Source: Brachycybe producta (lineage: Eukaryota; Arthropoda; Diplopoda; Playtdesmida; Andrognathidae). Taken from it: 64,000 nt of DNA. This document shows positions 37,159 to 50,300 of this stretch, one piece after another (within the stretch, counting starts at the first letter, position 1; the number at the start of each line of letters is the position of its first letter). A program made the position numbers and the translations under genes. The notes beneath the pieces are model-generated. The model had not been told where the DNA came from. It did no database searches and saw only the letters and a program-made list of their open reading frames with translations. The DNA is taken from the NCBI GenBank assembly GCA_036925085.1, contig JAUPFP010000203.1, forward strand, positions 17,691-81,690. Reading direction: 5' to 3'.

Positions 37159-39008
37159 TTTCACGTTTAAGGTTTCACGTTTAAGGTGGAACGTTTAAGG
37201 TTGAACGTTTAAGGTTGAACGTTTAAGGTTGAACGTTTAAGGTTGAACGTTTAAGGTTGAACGTTTAAGGTTGAACGTTTAAGGTTAAACGATTAATTTT
37301 GAACGTTTAAGGTTGAACGTTTAAGTTTGAACGTTTAAGGTTGAACGTTTAAGGTTTCACGTTTAAAGTTTCATGTTTAAGGTATCACGTTTAAGGTGTC
37401 ACGTTTAAGGTTGAACGTTTAAGGTTGAACGTTTAAGGTTGAACGTTTAAGGTTGAACGTTTAAGGTTGAACGTTTAAGGTTGAACGTTTAAGGTTGAAC
37501 GTTTAAGGTTGAACGTTTAAGGTTGAACGTTTAAGGTTGAACGTTTAAGGTTGAACGTTTAAGGTTGAACGTTTAAGGTTGAACGTTTAAGGTTGAACGT
37601 TTAAGGTTGAACGTTTAAGGTTGAACGTTTAAGGTTGAACATTTAAAGTTGAACATTTAAGATTGAACGTTTAATGTTGAACGTTAAGGTTGAACGTTTA
37701 AGGTTGAACGTATAAGGTTGAACGTTTAAGGTTGAACGTTTAAGTTTGAACGTTTAAGGTTGAACATTTAAAGTTTCACGTTTAAAGTTTCACGTTTAAA
37801 GTTGAACGTTTAAGGTTGAAAGTTTAAGGTTGAAGGTTTAGGTTGAACGTTTAAGGTTGAACGTTTAAGGTTGAACGTTTAAGGTTGAACGTTTAAGGTT
37901 GAACGTTTAAAGTTGAACGTTTAAGGTTGAAAGTTTAAGGTTGAAGGTTTAGGTTGAACGTTTAAGGTTGAACGTTTAAGGTTGAAGGTTTAGGTTGAAC
38001 GTTTAAGGTTGAACGTTTAAAGTTGAACGTTTAAGGTTGAAAGTTTAAGGTTGAAGGTTTAGGTTGAACGTTTAAGGTTGAACGTTTAAGGTTGAACGTT
38101 TAAGGTTGAAGGTTTAGGTTGAACGTTTAAGGTTGAACGTTTAAGGTTGAACGTTTAAGGTTGAACGTTTAAGGTTGAACGTTTTAGGTTGAACGTTTAA
38201 GGTTGAACATTTAAGGTTGAACGTTTATGGTTGAACGCTTAAGATTGAACGTTTAAGGTTTCACGTTTAAGGTTGAACGTTTAAGGTTGAACATTTTAGG
38301 TTGAATGTTTAAGGTTGAACATTTAAGGTTTCACGTTTAAGGTTTTACGTTTAAGGTTGAACGTTTAAGGTTTCACGTTTAAAGTTTCACGTTTAAGGTT
38401 TCACGTTTAAGGTTGAACGTTTAAGGTTGAACGTTTAAGGTTGAACGTTTAAGGTTGAACGTTTAAGGTTGAACGTTTAAGGTTGAACGTTTAAGGTTGA
38501 ACGTTTAAGGTTGAACGTTTAAGGTTGAACGTTTAAGGTTGAACGTTTAAGGTTGAATGTTTAAGGTTGAACGTTTAAGGTTGAACGTTTAAGGTTGAAC
38601 GTTTAAGGTTGAACGTTTAAGGTTGAACGTTTAAGGTTGAAGGTTTAGGTTGAATGTTTAAGGTTGAACGTTTAAGGGTGAACGTTTAAAGTTGAACGTT
38701 TAAGGTTGAACGTTTAAAGTTGAACATTTAAGGTTGAACGTTTAAGGTTGAAGGTTTAGGTTGAATGTTTAAGGTTGAACGTTTAAGGGTGAACGTTTAA
38801 AGTTGAACGTTTAAGGTTGAACGTTTAAAGTTGAACATTTAAGGTTGAACGTTTAAGGTTGAACGTTTAAGGTTGAACGTTTAAGGTTGAATGTTTAAGG
38901 TTGAACGTTTAAGGTTGAAGGTTTAGGTTGAACGTTTAAGGGTGAACGTTAAAGTTGAACGTTTAAGGTTGAACGTTTAAGGTTGAACGTTTAAGGTTGA
39001 ACGTTTAA

Positions 39009-39318
39009 GATTTAACGTTTAAGGTTGAACGTTTAAGGTTGAACATTTAAGGTTGAACGTTTAAGCTTTTACGTTTAAGGTTTCACGTTTAAATTTGAAC
39101 GTTTAAGGTTTTACGTTTAAGGTTGAATGTTTAATGTTGAACGTTTAAGGTTGAACGTTTAAGGTACAACATTTAAGGTTGAACGTTTAAGGTTGAACGT
39201 TTAAGGTTGAATTTAAGATTTTGAATGTTTAAGGTTGAATGTTTAATGTTGAACATTTAATGTTGAACATTTAAGGTTGAACGTTTAAGGTTTCACGTTT
39301 AAGGTTGAACGTTTCAGG
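39009..39318 (+). repeat. Module M2, copy 2 (with a complex local change)
   Basis: GGTACAAC is at 39163 and GTTTCAGG at 39311, with spacing as in copy 1. At about 39207-39228 this copy reads TTGAATTTAAGATTTTGAATG. Two bases were lost and two gained within one monomer, which leaves the total length unchanged. No other M2 copy has this change. Confidence 0.85.
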
Positions 39319-40880
39319 TTTCACGTTTAAGGTTTCACGTTTAAGGTGGAACGTTTAAGGTTGAACGTTTAAGGTTGAACGTTTAAGGTTGAACGTTTAA
39401 GGTTGAACGTTTAAGGTTGAACGTTTAAGGTTGAACGTTTAAGGTTAAACGATTAATTTTGAACGTTTAAGGTTGAACGTTTAAGTTTGAACGTTTAAGG
39501 TTGAACGTTTAAGGTTTCACGTTTAAAGTTTCATGTTTAAGGTTTCACGTTTAAGGTGTCACGTTTAAGGTTGAACGTTTAAGGTTGAACGTTTAAGGTT
39601 GAACGTTTAAGGTTGAACGTTTAAGGTTGAACGTTTAAGGTTGAACGTTTAAGGTTGAACGTTTAAGGTTGAACGTTTAAGGTTGAACGTTTAAGGTTGA
39701 ACGTTTAAGGTTGAACGTTTAAGGTTGAACGTTTAAGGTTTAACGTTTAAGGTTGAACATTTAAAGTTGAACATTTAAGATTGAACGTTTAATGTTGAAC
39801 GTTTAAGGTTGAACGTTTAAGGTTGAACGTATAAGGTTGAACGTTTAAGGTTGAACGTTTAAGTTTGATCGTTTAAGGTTGAACATTTAAAGTTTCACGT
39901 TTAAAGTTTCACGTTTAAGGTTTCAAGTTTAAGGTGTCACGTTTAAGATTGAACTTTTTAGGTTGAACTTTTAAGGTTGAACGTTTAAGGTTGAACGTTT
40001 AAGGTTGAACGTTTAAAGTTGAACGTTTAAGGTTGAAAGTTTAAGGTTGAAGGTTTAGGTTGAACGTTTAAGGTTGAACGTTTAAGGTTGAACGTTTAAG
40101 GTTGAAGGTTTAGGTTGAACGTTTAAGGTTGAACGTTTAAGGTTGAACGTTTAAGGTTGAACGTTTAAGGTTGAACGTTTTAGGTTGAACGTTTAAGGTT
40201 GAACATTTAAGGTTGAACGTTTATGGTTGAACGCTTAAGATTGAACGTTTAAGGTTTCACGTTTAAGGTTGAACGTTTAAGGTTGAACATTTTAGGTTGA
40301 ATGTTTAAGGTTGAACATTTAAGGTTTCACGTTTAAGGTTTTACGTTTAAGGTTGAACGTTTAAGGTTTCACGTTTAAAGTTTCACGTTTAAGGTTGAAC
40401 GTTTAAGGTTGAACGTTTAAGGTTGAACGTTTAAGGTTGAACGTTTAAGGTTGAACGTTTAAGGTTGAACGTTTAAGGTTGAACGTTTAAGGTTGAACGT
40501 TTAAGGTTGAACGTTTAAGGTTGAACGTTTAAGGTTGAACGTTTAAGGTTGAACGTTTAAGGTTGAACGTTTAAGGTTGAACGTTTAAGGTTGAACGTTT
40601 AAGGTTGAACGTTTAAGGTTGAACGTTTAAGGTTGAATGTTTAAGGTTGAACGTTTAAGGTTGAACGTTTAAGGTTGAACGTTTAAGGTTGAACGTTTAA
40701 GGTTGAACGTTTAAGGTTGAACGTTTAAGGTTGAACGTTTAAGGTTGAACGTTTAAGTTTGAACGTTTAACGTTTCACGTTTAAAGTTTCACGTTTAAGG
40801 TTTCAAGTTTAAGGTGTCACGTTTAAGATTGAACGTTTAAGGTTGAACGTTTAAGGTTGAACGTTTAAGGTTGAACGTTT

Positions 40881-41150
40881 AAGGTTGAAGGTATATGTTG
40901 AACGTTTAAGGTTGAACGTTTAAGGTTGAACTTTTAAGGTTGAACGTTTAAGGTTGAACGTTTAAGGTTGAACGTTTAAGGTTGAACGTTTAAGGTTGAA
41001 CGTTTATAAGGTTGAACGTTTAAGGTTGAAGGTTTAGGTTTCACGTTTAAGGTGGAACGTTTAAGGTTGAACGTTTAAGGTTGAACATTTAAGGTTGAAC
41101 GTTTAAGGTTGAACGTTTAAGGTTGAACGTTTAAGGTTTAACGATTAAGG
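40881..41150 (+). repeat. Modules M4 and M5 (representative of 7 pairs)
   Basis: M4 is the monomer GGTTGAAGGTATAT (GTATAT at 40891, 42891, 48995, 53243, 57409, 61426, 63413). M5 is GGTTTAACGATTAA (41135, 43119, 49251, 53471, 57665, 61682, 63642). They always occur as a pair 228 to 256 bp apart, with a GAAGGTTTAGG 13-mer, a TTTCACG and a GGTGGAACG monomer between them. Pairs 228-229 bp apart (42891, 53243, 63413) are the equivalent positions of the three ~10-kb units, and those at 256 bp (48995, 57409, 61426) form a second class. Confidence 0.85.
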
Positions 41151-41649
41151 TTGAACGTTTAAGGTTGAACGTTTAAGGTTGAACGTTTAAGTTTGAACGT
41201 TTAAGGTTGAACATTTAAGGTTTCACGTTTAAAGTTTCACGTTTAAGATTTCACGTTTAAGGTGTCACGTTTAAGGTTGAACATTTAAGGTTGAACGTTT
41301 AAGGTTGAACGTTTAAGGTTGAACGTTTAAGGTTGAACGTTTAAGGTTGAACGTTTAAGGTTGAACGTTTAAGGTTGAACGTTTAAGGTTGAACGTTTAA
41401 GGTTGAACGTTTAAGGTTGAACGTTTAAGGTTGAACGTTTAAGGTTGAACGTTTAAGGGTGAACGTTTAAGGTTGAACGTTTAAGGTTGAACGTTTAAGG
41501 TTGAACGTTTAAGGTTGAACGTTTAAGGTTGAACGTTTAAGGTTGAACGTTTAAGGTTGAACGTTTAAGGTTGAACGTTTAAGGTTGAACGTTTAAGGTT
41601 GAACGTTTAAGGTTGAACGTTTAAGGTTGAACGTTTAAGGTTGAACGTT

Positions 41650-41770
41650 TAAGGTTGAACGTTTAAGGTTGAACATTTAAAGTTGAACGTTTAAGATTGA
41701 ACGTTTAATGTTGAACGTTCAAGGTTGAACGTTTAAGGTTGAACGTATAAGGTTGAACGTTTAAGGTTGA
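41650..41770 (+). repeat. Module M6 (representative of 4 copies)
   Basis: M6 is recognised by GAACATTTAAAG, GATTGAACGTTTAATG, then GAACGTTCAAGG and GTATAAGG. GAACGTTC starts at 41713, 49853, 58257 and 62260. It follows only the M4/M5 pairs of the wider-spaced class (244-256 bp). Confidence 0.82.
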
Positions 41771-42050
41771 ACGTTTAAGTTTGAACGTTTAAGGTTGAAC
41801 GTTTAAGTTTGAACGTTTAAAGTTGAACGTTTTAGGTTGAACGTTTAAGGTTGAACGTTTAAGGTTGAAGGTTTAGGTTGAACGTTTAAGGTTGAACGTT
41901 TAAGGTTGAACGTTTAAGGTTGAAGGTTTAGGTTGAACGTTTAAGGTTGAACGTTTAAGGTTGAACGTTTAAGGTTGAACGTTTAAGGTTGAACGTTTAA
42001 GGTTGAACGTTTAAGGTTGAACGTTTAAGGTTGAACGTTTAAGGTTGAAC

Positions 42051-42211
42051 GTTTTAGGTTGAACGTTTAAGGTTGAACATTTAAGGTTGAACGTTTATGG
42101 TTGAACGCTTAAGATTGAACGTTTAAGGTTTCACGTTTAAGGTTGAACGTTTAAGGTTGAACATTTTAGGTTGAATGTTTAAGGTTGAACATTTAAAGTT
42201 TCACGTTTAAG
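42051..42211 (+). repeat. Module M3 (representative of 12 copies)
   Basis: M3 is an ordered group GTTTTAGG, GAACATTT, GTTTATGG, GAACGCTTAAGATTG, GAACATTTTAGG and GAATGTTT, ending before a GGTTTTACG monomer; about 160 bp. GAACGCTT starts at 33234, 33862, 35595, 38233, 40229, 42103, 46393, 48207, 52483, 56747, 60718 and 62750. The copies at 42103 and 52483 share ATTTAAAGTTTCACG and a TTTAATGTTTCACG monomer downstream, which most others lack. The 62750 copy keeps TTTAATGTTTCACG, supporting common descent of these three. Confidence 0.85.
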
Positions 42212-42308
42212 GTTTTACGTTTAAGGTTGAACGTTTAAGGTTTCACGTTTAAAGTTTCACGTTTAAGGTTTCACGTTTAATGTTTCACGTTTAAGGTTTC
42301 ACGTTTAA

Positions 42309-42742
42309 GGTTGAACGTTTAAGGTTGAACGTTTAAGGTTGAACGTTTAAGGTTGAACGTTTAAGGTTGAACGTTTAAGGTTGAACGTTTAAGGTTGAAC
42401 GTTTAAGGTTGAACGTTTAAGGTTGAACGTTTAAGGTTGAACGTTTAAGGTTGAACGTTTAAGGTTGAACGTTTAAGGTTGAACGTTTAAGGTTGAACGT
42501 TTAAGGTTGAACGTTTAAGGTTGAACGTTTAAGGTTGAACGTTTAAGGTTGAACGTTTAAGGTTGAACGTTTAAGGTTGAACGTTTAAGGTTGAACGTTT
42601 AAGGTTGAACGTTTAAGGTTGAACGTTTAAGGTTGAACGTTTAAGGTTGAACGTTTAAGGTTGAACGTTTAAGGTTGAACGTTTAAGGTTGAACGTTTAA
42701 GGTTGAACGTTTAAGGTTGAACGTTTAAGGTTGAACGTTTAA
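42309..42742 (+). repeat. Longest pure type A run noted (31 monomers)
   Basis: This 434-bp stretch is 31 type A monomers with no substitution that I can see. Comparable runs lie at 43259-43552 (21), 48385-48734 (25), 52731-53094 (26), 53611-53932 (23), 62943-63236 (21) and 63768 to the window end (16.6). All of these are in the right-hand third. Such homogeneity next to diverged modules implies recent local expansion, or read-level smoothing by the assembler. Confidence 0.9.
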
Positions 42743-45173
42743 GTTTGAACGTTTAATGTTTCACGTTTAAAGTTTCACGTTTAAGGTTTCAAGTTTAAGG
42801 TGTCACGTTTAAGATTGAACGTTTAAGGTTGAACGTTTAAGGTTGAACGTTTAAGGTTGAACGTTTAAGGTTGAACGTTTAAGGTTGAAGGTATATGTTG
42901 AACGTTTAAGGTTGAACGTTTAAGGTTGAACTTTTAATGTTGAACGTTTAAGGTTGAACGTTTAAGGTTGAACTTTTAAGGTTGAACGTTTAAGGTTGAA
43001 CGTTTAAGGTTGAAGGTTTAGGTTTCACGTTTAAGGTGGAACGTTTAAGGTTGAACGTTTAAGGTTGAACATTTAAGGTTGAACGTTTAAGGTTGAACGT
43101 TTAAGGTTGAACGTTTAAGGTTTAACGATTAAGGTTGAACGTTTAAGGTTGAACGTTTAAGGTTGAACGTTTAAGTTTGAACGTTTAAGGTTGAACATTT
43201 AAGGTTTCACGTTTAAAGTTTCACGTTTAAGATTTCACGTTTAAGGTGTCACGTTTAAGGTTGAACGTTTAAGGTTGAACGTTTAAGGTTGAACGTTTAA
43301 GGTTGAACGTTTAAGGTTGAACGTTTAAGGTTGAACGTTTAAGGTTGAACGTTTAAGGTTGAACGTTTAAGGTTGAACGTTTAAGGTTGAACGTTTAAGG
43401 TTGAACGTTTAAGGTTGAACGTTTAAGGTTGAACGTTTAAGGTTGAACGTTTAAGGTTGAACGTTTAAGGTTGAACGTTTAAGGTTGAACGTTTAAGGTT
43501 GAACGTTTAAGGTTGAACGTTTAAGGTTGAACGTTTAAGGTTGAACGTTTAAAGTTTCACGTTTAAGGTTTCACGTTTAAGGTGTCACGTTTAAGGTTGA
43601 ACGTTTAAGGTTGAACGTTTAAGGTTGAACGTTTAAGATTCTACTTTTAAGCTTTTACGTTTAAGGTTTCACGTTTTATGTTGAACGTTTAAGGTTTCAT
43701 GTTTAATGTTTCACGTTTAAGGTTTCACGTTTAAGGTTGAATGTTTAAGGTTGAACGTTTAAGGTTGAACGTTTAAGTTTGAACGTTTAAGGTTGAACAT
43801 TTAAGGTTTCACGTTTAAAGTTTCACGTATAAGGTTTCACGTTTAAGGTGTCACGTTTAAGGTTGAACGTTTAAGGTTGAACGTTTAAGGTTGAACGTTT
43901 AAGGTTGAACGTTTAAGGTTGAACGTTTAAAGGTTGAACGTTTAAGGTTGAACGTTTAAGGTTGAACGTTTAGTTGAACGTTTAAGGTCGAACGTTTAAG
44001 GTAGAACGTTTAAGGTTGAACATTTAAGGTTGAACCTTTAAGGTTTCACGTTTAAGGTGGAACGTTTAAGGTTGAACGTTTAAGGTTGAACGTTTAAGGT
44101 TTAACGTTTAAGGTTTAACGTTTAAGGTTGAACGTTTAAGGTTGAACATTTAAGGTTGAACATTTAAGCTTTCACGTTTAAGGTTGAACGTTTAAGGTTG
44201 AACGTTTAAGGTTGAACGTTTAAGGTTGAACGTTTAAGGTTGAACGTTTAAGATTGAACGTTTAAGGTTGAACGTTTAAGGTTGAACGTTTAAGGTTGAA
44301 CGTTTAAGGTTGAACGTTTAAGGTTGAACGTTTAAGGTTGAACGTTTAAGGTTGAACGTTTAAGGTTGAACATTTAAGGTTGAACGTTTAAGGTTGAACG
44401 TTTAAGGTTGAACGTTTAAGGTTGAACGTTTAAGGTTGAACGTTTAAGGTTGAACGTATAAGATTGAACGTTTAAGGTTGAACGTTTAAGTTTAAACGTT
44501 TAAGGTTGAACGTTTTAGGTTTCACGTTTAAAGTTTCACGTTTAAGGTTTCACGTTTAAGGTGTCACGTTTAAGGTTGAACTTTTAAGGTTTAACGTTTA
44601 AGGTTGAACGTTTAAGATTCTACTTTTAAGCTTTTACGTTTAAGGTTTCACGTTTTATGTTGAACGTTTAAGGTTTCATGTTTAATGTTTCACGTTTAAG
44701 GTTTCACGTTTAAGGTTGAATGTTTAAGGTTGAACGTTTAAGTTTGAACGTTTAAGGTTGAACATTTAAGGTTTCACGTTTGAAGTTTCACGTTTAAGGT
44801 TTCACGTTTAAGGTGTCACGTTTAAGGTTGAACGTTTAAGGTTGAACGTTTAAGGTTGAACGTTTAAGGTTGAACGTTTAAGGTTGAATGTTTAAGGTCG
44901 AACGTTTAAGGTTGAAGGTTTAGGTTGAATGTTTAAGGTTGAACGTTTAAGGGTGAACGTTTAAAGTTGAACGTTTAAGGTTGAACGTTTAAAGTTGAAC
45001 ATTTAAGGTTGAACGTTTAAGGTTGAACGTTTAAGGTTGAACGTTTAAGGTTGAATGTTTAAGGTTGAACGTTTAAGGTTGAAGGTTTAGGTTGAACGTT
45101 TAAGGGTGAACGTTTAAAGTTGAACGTTTAAGGTTGAACGTTTAAGGTTGAACGTTTAAGGTTGAACGTTTAA

Positions 45174-45482
45174 GATTTAACGTTTAAGGTTGAACGTTTA
45201 AGGTTGAACATTTAAGGTTGAACGTTTAAGCTTTTACGTTTAAGGTTTCACGTTTAAATTTGAACGTTTAAGGTTTTACGTTTAAGGTTGAATGTTTAAT
45301 GTTGAACGTTTAAGGTTGAACGTTTAAGGTACAACATTTAAGGTTGAACGTTTAAGGTTGAACGTTTAAGGTTGAATGTTAAGGTTGAATGTTTAAGGTT
45401 GAATGTTTAATGTTGAACATTTAATGTTGAACATTTAAGGTTGAACGTTTAAGGTTTCACGTTTAAGGTTGAACGTTTCAGG
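45174..45482 (+). repeat. Module M2, copy 3 (1 bp short)
   Basis: GGTACAAC is at 45328 (154 bp from the start). GTTTCAGG is at 45475, one base closer than usual because of a GAATGTTAAGG monomer (one T missing) near 45376. Confidence 0.85.
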
Positions 45483-47001
45483 TTTCACGTTTAAGGTTTC
45501 ACGTTTAAGGTGGAACGTTTAAGGTTGAACGTTTAAGGTTGAACGTTTAAGGTTGAACGTTTAAGGTTGAACGTTTAAGGTTGAACGTTTAAGGTTGAAC
45601 GTTTAAGGTTAAACGATTAATTTTGAACGTTTAAGGTTGAACGTTTAAGTTTGAACGTTTAAGGTTGAACGTTTAAGGTTTCACGTTTAAAGTTTCATGT
45701 TTAAGGTTTCACGTTTAAGGTGTCACGTTTAAGGTTGAACGTTTAAGGTTGAACGTTTAAGGTTGAACGTTTAAGGTTGAACGTTTAAGGTTGAACGTTT
45801 AAGGTTGAACGTTTAAGGTTGAACGTTTAAGGTTGAACGTTTAAGGTTGAACGTTTAAGGTTGAACGTTTAAGGTTGAACGTTTAAGGTTGAACGTTTAA
45901 GGTTGAACGTTTAAGGTTGAACATTTAAAGTTGAACATTTAAGATTGAACGTTTAATGTTGAACGTTTAAGGTTGAACGTTTAAGGTTGAACGTATAAGG
46001 TTGAACGTTTAAGGTTGAACGTTTAAGTTTGAACGTTTAAGGTTGAACATTTAAAGTTTCACGTTTAAAGTTTCACGTTTAAGGTTTCAAGTTTAAGGTG
46101 TCACGTTTAAGATTGAACTTTTTAGGTTGAACTTTTAAGGTTGAACGTTTAAGGTTGAACGTTTAAGGTTGAACGTTTAAAGTTGAACGTTTAAGGTTGA
46201 AAGTTTAAGGTTGAAGGTTTAGGTTGAACGTTTAAGGTTGAACGTTTAAGGTTGAACGTTTAAGGTTGAAGGTTTAGGTTGAACGTTTAAGGTTGAACGT
46301 TTAAGGTTGAACGTTTAAGGTTGAACGTTTAAGGTTGAACGTTTTAGGTTGAACGTTTAAGGTTGAACATTTAAGGTTGAACGTTTATGGTTGAACGCTT
46401 AAGATTGAACGTTTAAGGTTTCACGTTTAAGGTTGAACGTTTAAGGTTGAACATTTTAGGTTGAATGTTTAAGGTTGAACATTTAAGGTTTCACGTTTAA
46501 GGTTTTACGTTTAAGGTTGAACGTTTAAGGTTTCACGTTTAAAGTTTCACGTTTAAGGTTTCACGTTTAAGGTTGAACGTTTAAGGTTGAACGTTTAAGG
46601 TTGAACGTTTAAGGTTGAACGTTAAGGTTGAACGTTTAAGGTTGAACGTTTAAGGTTGAACGTTTAAGGTTGAACGTTTAAGGTTGAACGTTTAAGGTTG
46701 AACGTTTAAGGTTGAACGTTTAAGGTTGAACGTTTAAGGTTGAACGTTTAAGGTTGAACGTTTAAGGTTGAACGTTTAAGGTTGAACGTTTAAGGTTGAA
46801 CGTTTAGGTTGAACGTTTAAGGTTGAACGTTTAAGGTTGAACGTTTAAGGTTGAACGTTTAAGGTTGAACGTTTAAGGTTGAATGTTTAAGGTTGAACGT
46901 TTAAGGTTGAAGGTTTAGGTTGAACGTTTAAGGGTGAACGTTTAAAGTTGAACGTTTAAGGTTGAACGTTTAAGGTTGAACGTTTAAGGTTGAACGTTTA
47001 A

Positions 47002-47311
47002 GATTTAACGTTTAAGGTTGAACGTTTAAGGTTGAACATTTAAGGTTGAACGTTTAAGCTTTTACGTTTAAGGTTTCACGTTTAAATTTGAACGTTTAAG
47101 GTTTTACGTTTAAGGTTGAATGTTTAATGTTGAACGTTTAAGGTTGAACGTTTAAGGTACAACATTTAAGGTTGAACGTTTAAGGTTGAACGTTTAAGGT
47201 TGAATGTTTAAGGTTGAATGTTTAAGGTTGAATGTTTAATGTTGAACATTTAATGTTGAACATTTAAGGTTGAACGTTTAAGGTTTCACGTTTAAGGTTG
47301 AACGTTTCAGG
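47002..47311 (+). repeat. Module M2, copy 4
   Basis: GGTACAAC is at 47156 and GTTTCAGG at 47304, the standard 154 and 302 bp spacing. It lies 1,828 bp after copy 3, so a segment M2-M3 was tandemly duplicated inside this ~10-kb unit. The next ~10-kb unit has only one M2 at this place. Confidence 0.85.
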
Positions 47312-50300
47312 TTTCACGTTTAAGGTTTCACGTTTAAGGTGGAACGTTTAAGGTTGAACGTTTAAGGTTGAACGTTTAAGGTTGAACGTTTAAGGTTGAA
47401 CGTTTAAGGTTGAACGTTTAAGGTTGAACGTTTAAGGTTAAACGATTAATTTTGAACGTTTAAGGTTGAACGTTTAAGTTTGAACGTTTAAGGTTGAACG
47501 TTTAAGGTTTCACGTTTAAAGTTTCATGTTTAAGGTTTCACGTTTAAGGTGTCACGTTAAGGTTGAACGTTTAAGGTTGAACGTTTAAGGTTGAACGTTT
47601 AAGGTTGAACGTTTAAGGTTGAACGTTTAAGGTTGAACGTTTAAGGTTGAACGTTTAAGGTTGAACGTTTAAGGTTGAACGTTTAAGGTTGAACGTTTAA
47701 GGTTGAACGTTTAAGGTTGAACGTTTAAGGTTGAACATTTAAAGTTGAACATTTAAGATTGAACGTTTAATGTTGAACGTTTAAGGTTGAACGTTTAAGG
47801 TTGAACGTATAAGGTTGAACGTTTAAGGTTGAACGTTTAAGTTTGAACGTTTAAGGTTGAACATTTAAAGTTTCACGTTTAAAGTTTCACGTTTAAGGTT
47901 TCAAGTTTAAGGTGTCACGTTTAAGATTGAACTTTTTAGGTTGAACTTTTAAGGTTGAACGTTTAAGGTTGAACGTTTAAGGTTGAACGTTTAAAGTTGA
48001 ACGTTTAAGGTTGAAAGTTTAAGGTTGAAGGTTTAGGTTGAACGTTTAAGGTTGAACGTTTAAGGTTGAACGTTTAAGGTTGAAGGTTTAGGTTGAACGT
48101 TTAAGGTTGAACGTTTAAGGTTGAACGTTTAAGGTTGAACGTTTAAGGTTGAACGTTTTAGGTTGAACGTTTAAGGTTGAACATTTAAGGTTGAACGTTT
48201 ATGGTTGAACGCTTAAGATTGAACGTTTAAGGTTTCACGTTTAAGGTTGAACGTTTAAGGTTGAACATTTTAGGTTGAATGTTTAAGGTTGAACATTTAA
48301 GGTTTCACGTTTAAGGTTTTACGTTTAAGGTTGAACGTTTAAGGTTTCACGTTTAAAGTTTCACGTTTAAGGTTTCACGTTTAAGGTTGAACGTTTAAGG
48401 TTGAACGTTTAAGGTTGAACGTTTAAGGTTGAACGTTTAAGGTTGAACGTTTAAGGTTGAACGTTTAAGGTTGAACGTTTAAGGTTGAACGTTTAAGGTT
48501 GAACGTTTAAGGTTGAACGTTTAAGGTTGAACGTTTAAGGTTGAACGTTTAAGGTTGAACGTTTAAGGTTGAACGTTTAAGGTTGAACGTTTAAGGTTGA
48601 ACGTTTAAGGTTGAACGTTTAAGGTTGAACGTTTAAGGTTGAACGTTTAAGGTTGAACGTTTAAGGTTGAACGTTTAAGGTTGAACGTTTAAGGTTGAAC
48701 GTTTAAGGTTGAACGTTTAAGGTTGAACGTTTAAGGTTGAAAGTTTAAGGTTGAACGTTTAAGGTTGAACGTTTAAGGTTGAACGTTTAAGGTTGAACGT
48801 TTAAGGTTGAACGTTTAAGGTTGAACGTTTAAGGTTGAACGTTTAAGGTTGAACGTTTAAGTTTGAACGTTTAACGTTTCACGTTTAAAGTTTCACGTTT
48901 AAGGTTTCAAGTTTAAGGTGTCACGTTTAAGATTGAACGTTTAAGGTTGAACGTTTAAGGTTGAACATTTAAGGTTGAACGTTTAAGGTTGAAGGTATAT
49001 GTTGAACGTTTAAGGTTGAACGTTTAAGGTTGAACTTTTAAGGTTGAACGTTTAAGGTTGAACGTTTAAGGTTGAACGTTTAAGGTTGAACGTTTAAGGT
49101 TGAACGTTTAAGGTTGAACGTTTAAGGTTGAACGTTTAAGGTTGAAGGTTTAGGTTTCACGTTTAAGGTGGAACGTTTAAGGTTGAACGTTTAAGGTTGA
49201 ACATTTAAGGTTGAACGTTTAAGGTTGAACGTTTAAGGTTGAACGTTTAAGGTTTAACGATTAAGGTTGAACGTTTAAGGTTGAACGTTGGTTGAACGTT
49301 TAAGTTTGAACGTTTAAGGTTGAACATTTAAGGTTTCACGTTTAAAGTTTCACGTTTAAGATTTCACGTTTAAGGTGTCACGTTTAAGGTTGAACATTTA
49401 AGGTTGAACGTTTAAGGTTGAACGTTTAAGGTTGAACCTTTAAGGTTGAACGTTTAAGGTTGAACGTTTAAGGTTGAACGTTTAAGGTTGAACGTTTAAG
49501 GTTGAACGTTTAAGGTTGAACGTTTAAGGTTGAACGTTTAAGGTTGAACGTTTAAGGTTGAACGTTTAAGGTTGAACGTTAAGGTTGAACGTTTAAGGTT
49601 GAACGTTTAAGGTTGAACGTTTAAGGGTGAACGTTTAAGGTTGAACGTTTAAGGTTGAACGTTTAAGGTTGAACATTTAAGGTTGAACGTTTAAGGTTGA
49701 ACGTTTAAGGTTGAACGTTTAAGGTTGAACGTTTAAGGTTGAACATTTAAGGTTGAACGTTTAAGGTTGAACGTTTAAGGTTGAACGTTTAAGGTTGAAC
49801 GTTTAAGGTTGAACATTTAAAGTTGAACGTTTAAGATTGAACGTTTAATGTTGAACGTTCAAGGTTGAACGTTTAAGGTTGAACGTATAAGGTTGAACGT
49901 TTAAGGTTGAACGTTTAAGTTTGAACGTTTAAGGTTGAACATTTAAAGTTTCACGTTTAAAGTTTCACGTTTAAGGTTTCAAGTTTAAGGTGTCACGTTT
50001 AAGATTGAACTTTTTAGGTTGAACTTTTAATTTTGAACGTTTAAGGTTGAACGTTTAAGTTTGAACGTTTAAAGTTGAACGTTTAAGGTTGAACGTTTAA
50101 GGTTGAAGGTTTAGGTTGAACGTTTAAGGTTGAACGTTTAAGGTTGAACATTTAAGGTTGAACGTTTAAGGTTGAACATTTAAGCTTTCACGTTTAAGGT
50201 TGAACGTTTAAGGTTGAACGTTTAAGGTTGAACGTTTAAGGTTGAACGTTTAAGGTTGAACGTTTAAGATTGAACGTTTAAGGTTGAACGTTTAAGGTTG

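Larger units (their letters stand above)
36849..42050 (+). repeat. Partial ~8-10-kb composite unit
   Basis: Module order is M2 (36849), M3 (38233), M2 (39009), M3 (40229), M4 (40891), M5 (41135), M6 (41713). The same series occurs at 45174-49853 with offsets of about 8.0 to 8.3 kb. This looks like the tail of a composite unit whose M1-containing front is missing or replaced by the 32.6-36.8 kb block. Confidence 0.78.
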
